A stretch of DNA of 64,000 nucleotides from Brevibacillus laterosporus DSM 25. Lineage in GTDB: Bacteria > Bacillota > Bacilli > Brevibacillales > Brevibacillaceae. The stretch spans positions 2,050,001 through 2,114,000 of the forward strand of contig NZ_CP017705.1 in NCBI RefSeq assembly GCF_002706795.1, in the 5' to 3' direction. The notes under the pieces were generated by a model that saw nothing but the letters and a program-made list of their open reading frames with translations, was not told where the DNA came from and ran no database searches. Below, piece after piece: positions 53,867-64,000 of the stretch. Position 1 is the first letter of the stretch; each line of letters starts with the position of its first letter. The position numbers and the translations under genes were made by a program.

Positions 53867-54649
53867 CTATTCGACCATTCCTCTTTTATCTAGTGGCCGC
53901 TCCATCGTCCCAGTAAATCCATTCATATATTCAACCTTATTGCCATGCTGAAAACGCCACACCGGTGCTAACACCTGTATCTCAGCGTCATATTTAAACC
54001 CATAATATCCGAGTGAAATGCTATCTATACTTTCTCCGCTCTTAATTACTTCTTTTTCGATCAGTGAGCGTAGAGCTGTATAAGCAGTAATAATTTTGCG
54101 ACCTGATCCTTGATTTTTCACCAGTAAATAGGTCTGCTTATATCCTCTAATAAATCCATCAGCAATGTGTAGCTCTAGTGGCGCGACGAACATCGGTAAC
54201 CCATCATGCATCTGCCAATATACCGGGGCAGATAGCGTCCAGTTGACATCCTCTTTATACTGATCTGCGAATTTAATGGTGCTGTGTAGTTGATTTAAGA
54301 CATCCTTTGGGCTTTTAAAATCGCGGATGGCGACGGGCTTTTCAAGTCGTGATTCTAGTACGGTATTGTCTACAACCACCTGCTGGTCTGCCATCTCCTC
54401 CTGTTCAAAGGTCGCTGACGTCACATACTCCACATACAGATAGTTTAATAAAGGTGTTTCCTGTGGGATATCCATCTTGAGCGTGATGTTTTGCTTTGAT
54501 AGATAGTTTTCAATCTCCCACTGCGTGTTTTGAGCAGATTCCGACTCTACGCCATGCTGCAATTTTGATAGGTAAACCTGATAGCCAAGAAAAAGATTAA
54601 GCGTCAGGAAGGCAAGAATCAGAATGGTTTTCGTCTTACTCCAGTCCAC
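53867..54649 (-). CDS. yycI: WalK regulatory protein YycI
   Basis: A 260-residue protein with one N-terminal membrane helix (about 7-25) and an extracellular domain of the YycI/YycH type. With YycH it holds WalK in an inactive state through membrane-helix contacts. Its start overlaps the end of yycH by 14 bp, and the gene order is that of Bacillus subtilis. Confidence 0.93.
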   Translation of the reverse strand: MDWSKTKTILILAFLTLNLFLGYQVYLSKLQHGVESESAQNTQWEIENYLSKQNITLKMDIPQETPLLNYLYVEYVTSATFEQEEMADQQVVVDNTVLESRLEKPVAIRDFKSPKDVLNQLHSTIKFADQYKEDVNWTLSAPVYWQMHDGLPMFVAPLELHIADGFIRGYKQTYLLVKNQGSGRKIITAYTALRSLIEKEVIKSGESIDSISLGYYGFKYDAEIQVLAPVWRFQHGNKVEYMNGFTGTMERPLDKRGMVE

Positions 54650-56021
54650 TCACTTTCCCTCCTTTTGGCACAGCGCTGCGAACATCAATGATTTTATTAT
54701 ACACGCCTTCCAACTGCACCACCCAGGCTGGGATTAATTGCATGTATCCCTTTTGCTCTATCAATTGATACGCCAAATATATGTTACTGACTTTTTCCGT
54801 ATCGATTTTATTCTCTTGTAAATAGGTAATCAGATCAGTGCCAGAAGCGACATTCACTTCCTTATAGCCAAAGAACGTATCTAAATCAATCAACGACCTT
54901 CTCATTGATTGAACCTGACCTTTATCCATATTAAGCTGGATGTTGTCTATTAATTTAGAATCCTGGCTGATTACCGGGAAGGCTCCTAGATATTGACGGA
55001 AAATGATTTGAGAGTTACTCTCCGTGCGTTCTTCCATTGAGCGTAAGCGGAAATCATCAATCCATCCCATGTGCTGGTTTATAAAAGAAACACTCTCTTG
55101 AAGCTGTTCATAGGCGGTCATTTGTGTATCGCCAGCTTGCCAAACTGGTGTGGTGAGAGTCATTAAGTGTTGCCCATTACGCACCTGAACAGACCGAGTA
55201 CCATCCGTATAAATATTCGTACCGTCCCTCTCTACGATCTGTCTGACCAAGCCCGGATCGAGAAAGTAGCTCTCTAGTAACTGCTTGCGTGAAATAGGTA
55301 GATAGTTGTAATTATACATACTCATGACACTTGGCTTTTTGGGTAGATAATAAATGCTCCAGAAGGATAGCTTATCTTGTACGATATACGGTGATCTTTG
55401 TGGGTCCTTATACGTTTTTAGGATCTGCTCCGGCAAATTCTTGCCAAACAAAAGATAGGAATTGCGTAGGTCTTTAGGACTTACGGCTGTCTTGGCCCGA
55501 AAGCTTTGGTGATCCTTCGTTGACAAAAATAGAGCATACACCGTATCATCTGCTTCCTCATAGTACAGCCAGACTCGGTCTATTCCTGTTAAACGCTGAT
55601 CAACGTCACGCAACGTCAGTACCTGTTCCATAACGGAAATGGGGATGAGAGAATTATATTGCAGCTCTAACCCCAGCTTTTTGCGAGTTAAGCTATCCCA
55701 CTTTTCTTCCGTCATAGGGTAATAGCTAAATTCATTAAAGTACCAATTCTGCACCTGTCCCATCAGGATTCGATACACATCATCACTGGAGATCGCTTTG
55801 GTATGACGATCTTCCCCATAATGAAAAAGAATAGCATCAGGGACCACAAAATCCTTCGCTTGCTTAGATGCACCCTGTTTGTCGGCAGGGACGAAGGTGG
55901 CAGGTGATATAAATTCTAGCTGAGGCTGATTGTTAAGAAGAAGGGAAGTCCAAATCAGACTGAGCAGTACCAGTACCACAAGCACGACAGACTTGATATT
56001 CTCTATCCGCTCTCTGCTCAA
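54636..56021 (-). CDS. yycH: WalK regulatory protein YycH
   Basis: A 461-residue protein with one N-terminal membrane helix (about 11-28) and a large extracellular part of three domains typical of YycH. It acts with YycI to restrain the WalK kinase. Overlaps walK by 4 bp and yycI by 14 bp, so expression of the set is coupled. Confidence 0.93.
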   Translation of the reverse strand: MSRERIENIKSVVLVVLVLLSLIWTSLLLNNQPQLEFISPATFVPADKQGASKQAKDFVVPDAILFHYGEDRHTKAISSDDVYRILMGQVQNWYFNEFSYYPMTEEKWDSLTRKKLGLELQYNSLIPISVMEQVLTLRDVDQRLTGIDRVWLYYEEADDTVYALFLSTKDHQSFRAKTAVSPKDLRNSYLLFGKNLPEQILKTYKDPQRSPYIVQDKLSFWSIYYLPKKPSVMSMYNYNYLPISRKQLLESYFLDPGLVRQIVERDGTNIYTDGTRSVQVRNGQHLMTLTTPVWQAGDTQMTAYEQLQESVSFINQHMGWIDDFRLRSMEERTESNSQIIFRQYLGAFPVISQDSKLIDNIQLNMDKGQVQSMRRSLIDLDTFFGYKEVNVASGTDLITYLQENKIDTEKVSNIYLAYQLIEQKGYMQLIPAWVVQLEGVYNKIIDVRSAVPKGGKVSGLE

Positions 56022-57850
56022 GCTTCCTCTCCTCCTTTACCTAACGGAATCCAGAACGTTACGATGGTCCCTTCATTCCACTCACTCGAAATTTGTATCT
56101 CTCCGCCATGTGCTTCTACCAAATCCTTCGCGATAGCTAGTCCTAAGCCTGTGCCCCCCTGACTGCGAGACCTTGCTTTATCTACGCGATAAAATCGCTC
56201 AAAAATCAACCTTACATCCCGCTTGGGAATCCCGATGCCTGTATCTTTTACAGAAATATATGCGCGCTGTTGTTCGTTATCAGCACGAGCCTCTACCGTT
56301 ACTTCTCCGCCCTCTGGCGTATATTTGAGTGCATTAGACAACAAATTATCCAGAACCTGAGTAATTGCATCATCGTCCATATAGACATTGTCCAGACCTT
56401 TTGTATGGGATAGCGTTAGCTTGATCCCATTTTGTTCACACTGCATCGTAAAACGCTGGGTTGCGTAGAGTAAAAGCTCAGTCATGCTTACTTGTTTTCG
56501 GTTTAATTGAACACCTTGTGCATCAAATCGTGTAAGTTGCAATAAATCATTTACCAATCGAATCATACGATCCGTCTCATTCATTGTGACACGCAAGAAT
56601 TGGTTCGATAGCTCTGGCACTTCCACAGCTCCATCCATGAGTGCTTCTGTGTAGCTTTTAATGGTAGTAAGCGGGGTACGCAGCTCGTGTGATACATTAG
56701 CCACAAAATTACGGCGTTGTTGCTCTGTGCGTTCCTGCTCTGTAACATCCTGCAACACAGCAATAATTCCACCCTTTTTGCCACTATCCTGTTGGAGTGG
56801 AGTAATTAAGACCCGCAGCATAATCACTTCACGATTGGATACCATCATCTCTAAGAGAAGGGGCTCCACCTCTTGAAACAAAGGCATTTCTTCCTCAGGT
56901 GGCAGGCGAAGTACATCATAGATACTACGCTTTTGCTCTAAAACATCTGCTTCCTTTACCTCAAGCATCTCTTCTGCTGATCGATTCATTAGAATAATCG
57001 TACCATCTCTGTCGGTCGCCATGACACCATCGCTCATGTTTGCTAATATTTGCGATAGTTTTTCCCGCTCTTCCTCTTCTAGTAAAACTGCCTCTTTTAA
57101 GCGTGCCGTCATATAGTTAAAGGTACTGCCAAGCTGACCAATCTCATCATCGCTATAAATGTGCACCGATCGGTTAAAATCTCCGTTAGCTACGGCCTTC
57201 GCCTGACGCGTCATTTCTTTGACAGGCTTCGTGATGGTTTGCGCTAATAAATATCCCAACACACCTGTTACTACTAAAGCGATAAATGTTCCTGTAGCAA
57301 AAATATTAGTGGTCTGACGAATGGTCGTATACAAGCCTTCAATCGAAGCAACCATGTATACAGCTCCATATACCACATTACCCTTTTTGATGGGGACAGC
57401 TAAGACCTTTACTCGCCCTTCAGTAACCGGGTCGATACGCATCGACTCGTTGCGTGTCCCAAGGAGTGCAATGGTAATCTCCTTCTGGGCAGTACGCTGC
57501 CCGATAATCGCCGGATTATCTTCCGAGGTGCTAATCACCGTTCCATTCGCATCGACTACCTGTACATGTGCCTCTTTAAAGGACATGTTACGAATCAGAT
57601 TATCTATATCGGTTTTTACATCCTGTCCATTATGGTCATCAGGACTGCGTGTCTGGCTAAAATATTTCTCTAATAGAGTAGACAATAAGGTAGCCTGTCC
57701 GTTTAAGCCTTCTGAAAAGTTGTTGGTATAGTATTTTTCTACTTCACGAGTAAAATAGGCCCCGATGACCTGCATCGCCATTAGTAGTAGCAACATATAG
57801 ATGACGACTACTTTCCACTGAACTGTTTTGAACAGCTTCAGCTTACCCAT
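56018..57850 (-). CDS. walK: Essential sensor histidine kinase WalK
   Basis: A 610-residue kinase with two membrane helices (about 12-32 and 181-203) around an extracellular PAS/Cache-type domain, then HAMP, a cytoplasmic PAS ([20 protein letters not shown]), the His-containing dimerisation helix ([19 protein letters not shown]) and the ATPase domain ([33 protein letters not shown]). It phosphorylates WalR to match autolysin activity to wall growth. Overlaps walR by 8 bp. Confidence 0.96.
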   Translation of the reverse strand: MGKLKLFKTVQWKVVVIYMLLLLMAMQVIGAYFTREVEKYYTNNFSEGLNGQATLLSTLLEKYFSQTRSPDDHNGQDVKTDIDNLIRNMSFKEAHVQVVDANGTVISTSEDNPAIIGQRTAQKEITIALLGTRNESMRIDPVTEGRVKVLAVPIKKGNVVYGAVYMVASIEGLYTTIRQTTNIFATGTFIALVVTGVLGYLLAQTITKPVKEMTRQAKAVANGDFNRSVHIYSDDEIGQLGSTFNYMTARLKEAVLLEEEEREKLSQILANMSDGVMATDRDGTIILMNRSAEEMLEVKEADVLEQKRSIYDVLRLPPEEEMPLFQEVEPLLLEMMVSNREVIMLRVLITPLQQDSGKKGGIIAVLQDVTEQERTEQQRRNFVANVSHELRTPLTTIKSYTEALMDGAVEVPELSNQFLRVTMNETDRMIRLVNDLLQLTRFDAQGVQLNRKQVSMTELLLYATQRFTMQCEQNGIKLTLSHTKGLDNVYMDDDAITQVLDNLLSNALKYTPEGGEVTVEARADNEQQRAYISVKDTGIGIPKRDVRLIFERFYRVDKARSRSQGGTGLGLAIAKDLVEAHGGEIQISSEWNEGTIVTFWIPLGKGGEEA

Positions 57851-58553
57851 GAAGTGATCCCCCCGTGGAAGGTTGTTTCATGGTGTAGCCAAGCCCACGT
57901 CTCGTAATGATATAAGTAGGCTGACTTGGATCATCCTCAATCTTTTCTCTAAGACGTCTAATTGTGACATCGACAGTCCGCACATCACCGAAATAATCAT
58001 AGCCCCATACCGCTTGTAGCAAATGCTCTCGTACCATGACCTGTCCTTGATGCTTTGCCAGATAGACGAGCAATTCAAATTCCCGATGGGTTAATTCCAG
58101 GGTCTCATCTAACTTTTTTACTGTATAAGAATACAAGTCAATCTCTAGGTCTCCAATACGGAAAAGATGCTTGTTCTGTTCCCCTTGCTTTGGTTTTTGC
58201 CTGCGAAGCTGGGCTTTTACACGAGCTAATAGCTCGCGTGTACCAAATGGTTTCGTCACATAATCATCAGCACCTAATTCTAAGCCTAGTACTTTATCCA
58301 ACTCCGAATCCTTAGCTGTTAGCATAATGATCGGCATCTCGTATTCCTGTCGTACAATCCGACACACATCCATACCATCTCGACCAGGCAACATAATATC
58401 TAATAAAATTAAATCAGGCTTTTCTTGATGTACCAACCGAAGAGCTTCCTCACCATCGTATGCGCACACCACCTGATAGCCCTCTTTTTCTAAAGCAAAT
58501 TTCAATATATCAGCAATTGGTTTTTCATCATCCACTACGAGGAGTTTCGCCAA
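57843..58553 (-). CDS. walR: Essential response regulator WalR
   Basis: A 236-residue OmpR-type regulator: receiver domain with VDDEKP and the phosphorylated Asp in [13 protein letters not shown], and a winged-helix DNA-binding domain ([17 protein letters not shown]). The start is best set at the TTG at 58553, because AAAGGAG lies 8 nt before and the protein then begins [10 protein letters not shown] like other WalR; the frame extended to 58571 has no site of its own. It controls peptidoglycan hydrolase genes. Confidence 0.95.
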   Translation of the reverse strand: MAKLLVVDDEKPIADILKFALEKEGYQVVCAYDGEEALRLVHQEKPDLILLDIMLPGRDGMDVCRIVRQEYEMPIIMLTAKDSELDKVLGLELGADDYVTKPFGTRELLARVKAQLRRQKPKQGEQNKHLFRIGDLEIDLYSYTVKKLDETLELTHREFELLVYLAKHQGQVMVREHLLQAVWGYDYFGDVRTVDVTIRRLREKIEDDPSQPTYIITRRGLGYTMKQPSTGGSLHG

Positions 58554-58670
58554 TGGATTCACTCCTTTCAACTACTCGATCTATTCTCGTACTCTATCCA
58601 TTCCACTTTAACGAATAATTCCCTTTCAAGCAATCTACAAAGCCTCACATAACTAGTAGAGAAAAAGAAA

Positions 58671-58707
58671 ACAGACCACCCTGACATATCTGTCAGAATT
58701 GGTCTGT
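58671..58707 (-). terminator. Terminator of the M23 endopeptidase gene
   Basis: Outer arms ACAGACCA/TGGTCTGT and inner arms CTGACA/TGTCAG stack into one hairpin, 15 bp past the stop codon, separating it from walR. Confidence 0.8.
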
Positions 58708-58721
58708 TGAATTGTCTATAG

Positions 58722-60215
58722 TTAGCGTAACACAGAAAGCGGGTTTACCAAACGCCCGTTTTTGTGCACTTCAAAATGAAGATGGACACCTGTAGAGTCA
58801 CCTGTAGAGCCCATAATACCAATGGCGCCACCTTTGCTGACAACTTGTCCAACTTTTACTTTTGCACTACGCAAATGTCCATAAAGGGTTTGCGTTCCAT
58901 TTCCATGATTAATCGTAACGGAAATACCATAGTCTCCATTCCAGCCAGCTTGGACAACGCGACCGTTATCTGCTGCTTTCACTGTACCTGATCCCGCAAT
59001 ATCAATACCTTTATGCATACGTCCCCAGCGAGTTCCAAATCCACTGCTGATATAGCCTCTAGCTGGCCAAGCAATTCGACCGGTACCACGGTCTGCAATG
59101 ACCTTTGTACCTTTTTCAATAATTTTTGAAACTGGTTGTTGAATCATATCTTCATCGATCATCTTCGTTGCTACAAGCTGACCATTTTCTTTTATATATT
59201 CGTATTGAACACGTTTTAAACCATTCTTACCTTCTTGAACTACTTTCGATTCGCCTTTAGGCATTTTTGCATTCGATTTTGTTTCAATTTGATAAAAAAT
59301 ATTTTCGTCCTTAGTTGCGTTTTCCACCACTTGAACCGTCACATAAGGGCGAATCTCTGTAACATTTAATTTTTGATCCAATTGAAGCAACGTATTCTCA
59401 GTAACACCAGGATTGTTTTTAAAAATCTCTTTTTGGGTAATTCCATATTGTTTAGCAATTCCGCTAACTGTATCACCAGACTTAACAGAATGTGTTGTTT
59501 CTTGTGCCGTACCCTTAACCAATACTTCTTCTAGTTTTTCAGCCGGTATAATCTTGTCAGCCGGTACAGTTTCTGCATCAAGGGAGATCTTTTCCTTGAA
59601 TTTAACTGACTTAACCTGTTTGTCAGTCGGTAGGGAAGCCGCCATAACTTCTTGATTCTTCGTTTTCTTCATCGGAACGCCACTGAATCGTTCCTTGATA
59701 TCAGCTAAAATTTTATCTGCTTGTTCTTGATTAGCCGCATAACCTACAAGTTTGCCTTCAACCATTACCTTTATTGCTTCAACCTGAATATTTGCTTCTT
59801 TTTCAAGTGTTTGAAGTGTTTCTTGATTATTTACCTGCCCTTTAAATACCTGTTCTTCTGCAAACGTGATATTATCACTTAGCGTAAGCGGGGCATGATG
59901 TTTCTGTTCCTGTTCCTTTAAGCGTTCTTCCGTCCATTGCCTCACCACTTCAGGGTTGTCCACCACACCCATCTCTTTACCATTTAGCATGACATGATAA
60001 AGGGGAGTCATATTAGAAGTGTAGTAATAATTCGCATAGGTTACGCTAGTAGCACCCATTACAAGTGTTACAGCTACAGTAACAGATTGTTTCTTATGGC
60101 TAAGGATATATGCCCAAGCACGGTCTGCAATTCGTCTGGAACTTTGATTACATGTATCAAGCAATGGCTTGACACGCTGAACCAACCAGTCTTTCCATTC
60201 GGCCGGTCGCATCAT
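58722..60215 (-). CDS. Cell-wall endopeptidase with LysM, G5 and M23 domains
   Basis: A 497-residue protein with a cytoplasmic N-terminus, one membrane helix (about 43-62), a helical stalk, a LysM peptidoglycan-binding domain (about 238-282, HSVKSGDTVSGIAKQYGI), a G5 domain (about 290-370) and a C-terminal M23 zinc endopeptidase (HKGIDIAG, GHLRSAKV, HLHFEVH). It cuts peptide cross-links of peptidoglycan outside the cell. Its place next to walRK suggests control by WalR, though no clear WalR box was found. Two ATGs in tandem follow AGGAGG. Confidence 0.93.
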   Translation of the reverse strand: MMRPAEWKDWLVQRVKPLLDTCNQSSRRIADRAWAYILSHKKQSVTVAVTLVMGATSVTYANYYYTSNMTPLYHVMLNGKEMGVVDNPEVVRQWTEERLKEQEQKHHAPLTLSDNITFAEEQVFKGQVNNQETLQTLEKEANIQVEAIKVMVEGKLVGYAANQEQADKILADIKERFSGVPMKKTKNQEVMAASLPTDKQVKSVKFKEKISLDAETVPADKIIPAEKLEEVLVKGTAQETTHSVKSGDTVSGIAKQYGITQKEIFKNNPGVTENTLLQLDQKLNVTEIRPYVTVQVVENATKDENIFYQIETKSNAKMPKGESKVVQEGKNGLKRVQYEYIKENGQLVATKMIDEDMIQQPVSKIIEKGTKVIADRGTGRIAWPARGYISSGFGTRWGRMHKGIDIAGSGTVKAADNGRVVQAGWNGDYGISVTINHGNGTQTLYGHLRSAKVKVGQVVSKGGAIGIMGSTGDSTGVHLHFEVHKNGRLVNPLSVLR

Positions 60216-60582
60216 TAATACCTCCTATAAGCCTTTCCAACATCAACATTACTCGCGAAAAGTTGAAAAAACAAAATGTTCCAGCACAATGTGTCTGGAG
60301 TTAAATTATACCTGTCAAATTTCCTAATTAAGCCAACTTATTAAACTGTATCACATCACAGCAATCGACATCAAGTGTAAAATCCAGTCGAATAAATAGT
60401 TATGTGTCGAGTAATAATAAAGTCACAAGAGTGCAAAAGAATAACAAGGTACTTTTTACCTGTATTATAACGATTATTTTCATAGGAAATAATACCCATG
60501 ATATGTGAAAGAAATAAAGGTCGACACTGGTGAAAAATGGGTCAGTTCATTTCATACTTCTCAACGATTGGAGGTAATTTCT
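60216..60582. other. Divergent control region of the endopeptidase and a small protein
   Basis: About 370 bp without a gene. On the minus strand a TATAAT lies at 60310-60305, a possible -10 box for the endopeptidase; no matching -35 at 17 bp was found. No palindromic operator stands out. Confidence 0.45.
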
Positions 60583-60954
60583 ATGAAAGAAATTAGTATT
60601 TTAGCAGGCTTTTCATCTCTTCAAAGCGCTCAACAGGCAGCAGACGAATTACGGCAGCTGGGGTGCTCTACAGTTCAAATTGATGATGTAAGTAGTTATC
60701 CTGGAAAAGGTGTAAATAACATAATGAATCCCATTACTGGGGATATACCCAATTTGGGAAGTATGACGTTAAGCGGAGACTTCCCTACTGGCCGTGATGC
60801 TAGTGTTCTGGCAGCTGCCGACCCTTCGGCTAGCGGCATGACTGATCGAGGTGCTGAAGCTAGTATGCCAGGTCTGCTGCTAACCTGCCTAGTTGATGAT
60901 GCCATCAGTAGTAAGGCCAATCAAATTATCCAATCCCATGGTGGTATGATTTAG
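60583..60954 (+). CDS. Small conserved-looking protein of unknown function
   Basis: A 123-residue soluble protein starting at the ATG at 60583 after GGAGG; the longer frame to 60505 lacks such a site. It has a beta-alpha-beta N-terminus (KEISILAGFSSLQSAQQAAD, then LRQLGCSTVQIDD), a Gly/Asp/Ser-rich middle and a second strand-helix unit (LLLTCLVDDAISSKANQIIQ), like ferredoxin-fold stress proteins that have a flexible insert. No named family could be set. It is ended by the hairpin at 60970-61027. Confidence 0.75.
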   Translation: MKEISILAGFSSLQSAQQAADELRQLGCSTVQIDDVSSYPGKGVNNIMNPITGDIPNLGSMTLSGDFPTGRDASVLAAADPSASGMTDRGAEASMPGLLLTCLVDDAISSKANQIIQSHGGMI

Positions 60955-60969
60955 CTTGGGGAAAAGGGA

Positions 60970-61027
60970 AAAGGACTGTTTTTTATCGTCTACATGTATC
61001 CACATAGACGAAGAAGACAGTCCTTTT
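60970..61027. terminator. Terminator after the small protein gene
   Basis: Arms AAAGGACTGT and ACAGTCCTTT with an inner GTCT/AGAC stem, followed by TTTTCTTT on the plus strand. Confidence 0.8.
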
Positions 61028-61149
61028 CTTTGCTACTATGGTTTTTTGGCGATTTAGACAACAACAAACCAATTTAGTGGTTCATTGCGTTTCATTTCCA
61101 TTTCAATCGTTATCCCCTGCTATTCTACTGTTCATGAATCCTGCATAAC

Positions 61150-61359
61150 CTAGTTAATAGCTACCATTGAAGTAATGTCACGGATAGATAATCTACGAAT
61201 TTCTTTCTTTTTGTTTGTGTCATCTTCTCTTTTGCCAAGTACGAAGCAAACATATCCCTTGCTTACATGGGTCATGGTTCCGCTGATGATTACACCATTA
61301 AACATTTTAACTTCCACGTCTTTGCCAACCAATGTCATCGCTCTTTGATCGAATCCCAT
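61150..61359 (-). CDS. Small Sm-like-fold hypothetical protein
   Basis: A 69-residue protein starting at the ATG complementary to 61357-61359 with GGGGTG upstream at 9 nt; the longer frame to 61431 has no better site. The strand pattern (LVGKDVEVKMFNGVIISGTM, YVCFVLG, RRLSIRDITSMVAI) resembles DUF2642/LSm-type five-stranded small barrels, seen in spore-related and RNA-binding proteins. Function unknown. Confidence 0.6.
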   Translation of the reverse strand: MGFDQRAMTLVGKDVEVKMFNGVIISGTMTHVSKGYVCFVLGKREDDTNKKKEIRRLSIRDITSMVAIN

Positions 61360-61474
61360 TATCAAGCACCCCGTTTTCATTTGGTATACGATACGATATG
61401 CCCAGATGGTGGGTACTGGTGACTGTCCCAAAATAATTTTTTTGTAGAGGAAGAAAATCCTTATTTCCGTATAT

Positions 61475-61520
61475 AAAAAAGCGGCTCTATGCTATTTACT
61501 AGCATAAGAACCGCTTTTTT
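61475..61520 (-). terminator. Terminator of purA
   Basis: AAAAAAGCGG and CCGCTTTTTT with an inner ATGCTA/TAGCAT stem, 15 bp past the purA stop; T runs on both sides. Confidence 0.88.
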
Positions 61521-61534
61521 ATTTTGGGAAGAAA

Positions 61535-63129
<1,595 letters not shown>

Positions 63130-64000
63130 TTACCCTACTTCTCGATAACGATGGTCTAGGCTGACGAATTTATTGAATTCCTTTAAGAAAACAAGCTCAA
63201 CGGTTCCCGTAGGACCATTACGTTGTTTGGCAATAATAATCTCGATAATATTTTTCGCTTCCGTTTCCTTATCGTAGTAGTCATCACGATATAGGAAGGC
63301 AACAATATCAGCATCCTGCTCAATTGAACCTGATTCACGGATATCTGACATCATTGGACGTTTATCTTGTCGTTGCTCAACAGAACGGCTTAACTGTGAC
63401 AAAGCAATGATAGGTACGTTTAGCTCACGAGCAATCCCTTTTAACGTACGAGAGATCTCAGATACTTCTTGCTGACGGTTGTCACCTTTTCCTCGGCCCT
63501 GAATTAACTGCAAGTAGTCAATTAGAATGAGTCCTAATCCTTTTTCCGTTTGAAGACGTCTGCATTTCGCACGAATATCCTGTACAGTTATACCTGGTGT
63601 ATCATCAATATAGACGGGGGCCTTAGCTAAAGTACCGATCGCCATCGTTAGCTTTTGCCAATCATCTTCTTCCAATCCACCAGAGCGCATACGGGAAGCA
63701 TCTAAGTTACCTTCCGCACAAATCATACGTTGAACAAGCTGAGATGCTGACATCTCGAGAGAAAAGATAGCTACTGTTTCATTCGCCCTTGCAGCAACGT
63801 TCTGCGCCACATTCAAAGCAAACGCTGTTTTACCTACAGAAGGACGGGCAGCTAAAATAATCAGGTCAGACCGTTGAAAACCAGCCGTCATTTTATCTAA
63901 ATCAGGATAACCAGATGGAATACCTGTTATATCGCCTTTTCTTTGGCTCAAAAACTCAATACGTTCATAGGTTTCCATCAAAGCATCACGAATAGGAATA
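63130..64000 (-). CDS. dnaB: Replicative DNA helicase DnaB (C-terminal part; start beyond the window)
   Basis: The visible 290 residues are the RecA-like motor domain of the hexameric helicase (dnaC in Bacillus subtilis nomenclature): Walker A AARPSVGKTAFALN, Walker B LGLILIDYLQLIQG, the Arg finger region and the motif MSDIRESGSIEQDADIVAFL. The frame remains open through the right edge (residues IPIRDALMETYER), so the N-terminal domain and linker lie outside. No intein interrupts the visible motifs. Confidence 0.95.
   Translation of the reverse strand, partial: IPIRDALMETYERIEFLSQRKGDITGIPSGYPDLDKMTAGFQRSDLIILAARPSVGKTAFALNVAQNVAARANETVAIFSLEMSASQLVQRMICAEGNLDASRMRSGGLEEDDWQKLTMAIGTLAKAPVYIDDTPGITVQDIRAKCRRLQTEKGLGLILIDYLQLIQGRGKGDNRQQEVSEISRTLKGIARELNVPIIALSQLSRSVEQRQDKRPMMSDIRESGSIEQDADIVAFLYRDDYYDKETEAKNIIEIIIAKQRNGPTGTVELVFLKEFNKFVSLDHRYREVG

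Overview
The window looks like chromosome of a low-GC, spore-forming Firmicute, most likely Brevibacillus (close to B. laterosporus). That is inferred from the essential walR-walK-yycH-yycI-yycJ-htrA-rlmH block with purA and dnaB beside it, the many strong Shine-Dalgarno sites, TTG/GTG starts and U-tract terminators. I see no rRNA, tRNA, CRISPR array or intact insertion sequence.

Region A (about 0.6-17 kb) is the most unusual part. Seven genes on the minus strand (13904 down to 634) and three on the plus strand (14109-17037) leave a common 200-bp divergent control region. They encode two von Willebrand A (vWA) proteins with membrane segments, a 1129-residue tubulin/FtsZ-like protein, a large companion that may be a degenerate tubulin-like paralogue, a small beta-rich protein, a zinc-ribbon TRAFAC-type GTPase, a membrane-anchored GTPase-associated (GAP1-like) protein, a 49-residue membrane peptide, a zinc-ribbon membrane protein and a membrane-anchored repeat protein ending in a bacterial SH3 domain. 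Together they look like one envelope-spanning NTPase machine. I know of no experimental description of it.

Region B (17-34.6 kb) is regulatory and stress related. It holds a chemotaxis receptor, an ECF sigma/anti-sigma pair, a HAD phosphatase and a peptide quorum-sensing pair (HTH-TPR receptor with a 44-residue exported prepeptide). It also has a frameshifted Crp/Fnr regulator divergent from a DoxX gene, a second Crp/Fnr regulator next to flavohaemoglobin hmp, and two HxlR regulators that each have a four-copy operator array with a period of about 19 bp. One HxlR gene faces a broken quinone/NADPH oxidoreductase; the other faces an MFS exporter followed by an aldo/keto reductase. A purine phosphoribosyltransferase/permease pair and an unannotated 44-residue Lys/His-rich protein lie between them.

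Region C (34.6-50.8 kb) is accessory. It contains an AT-rich patch with a lone AAA ATPase and unknown proteins, a TetR/quinone-reductase pair with matching operators, a Fur-controlled siderophore importer lacking its ATPase, a lipoprotein, hcp with a perfect TGTGA-N6-TCACA site, mqo, rlmH, and small proteins and fragments.

Region D (51-64 kb) is conserved core: htrA, yycJ, yycI, yycH, walK and walR (cell-wall homeostasis signalling), a LysM-G5-M23 endopeptidase, two small unknown proteins, purA, and the 3' part of dnaB running off the window.
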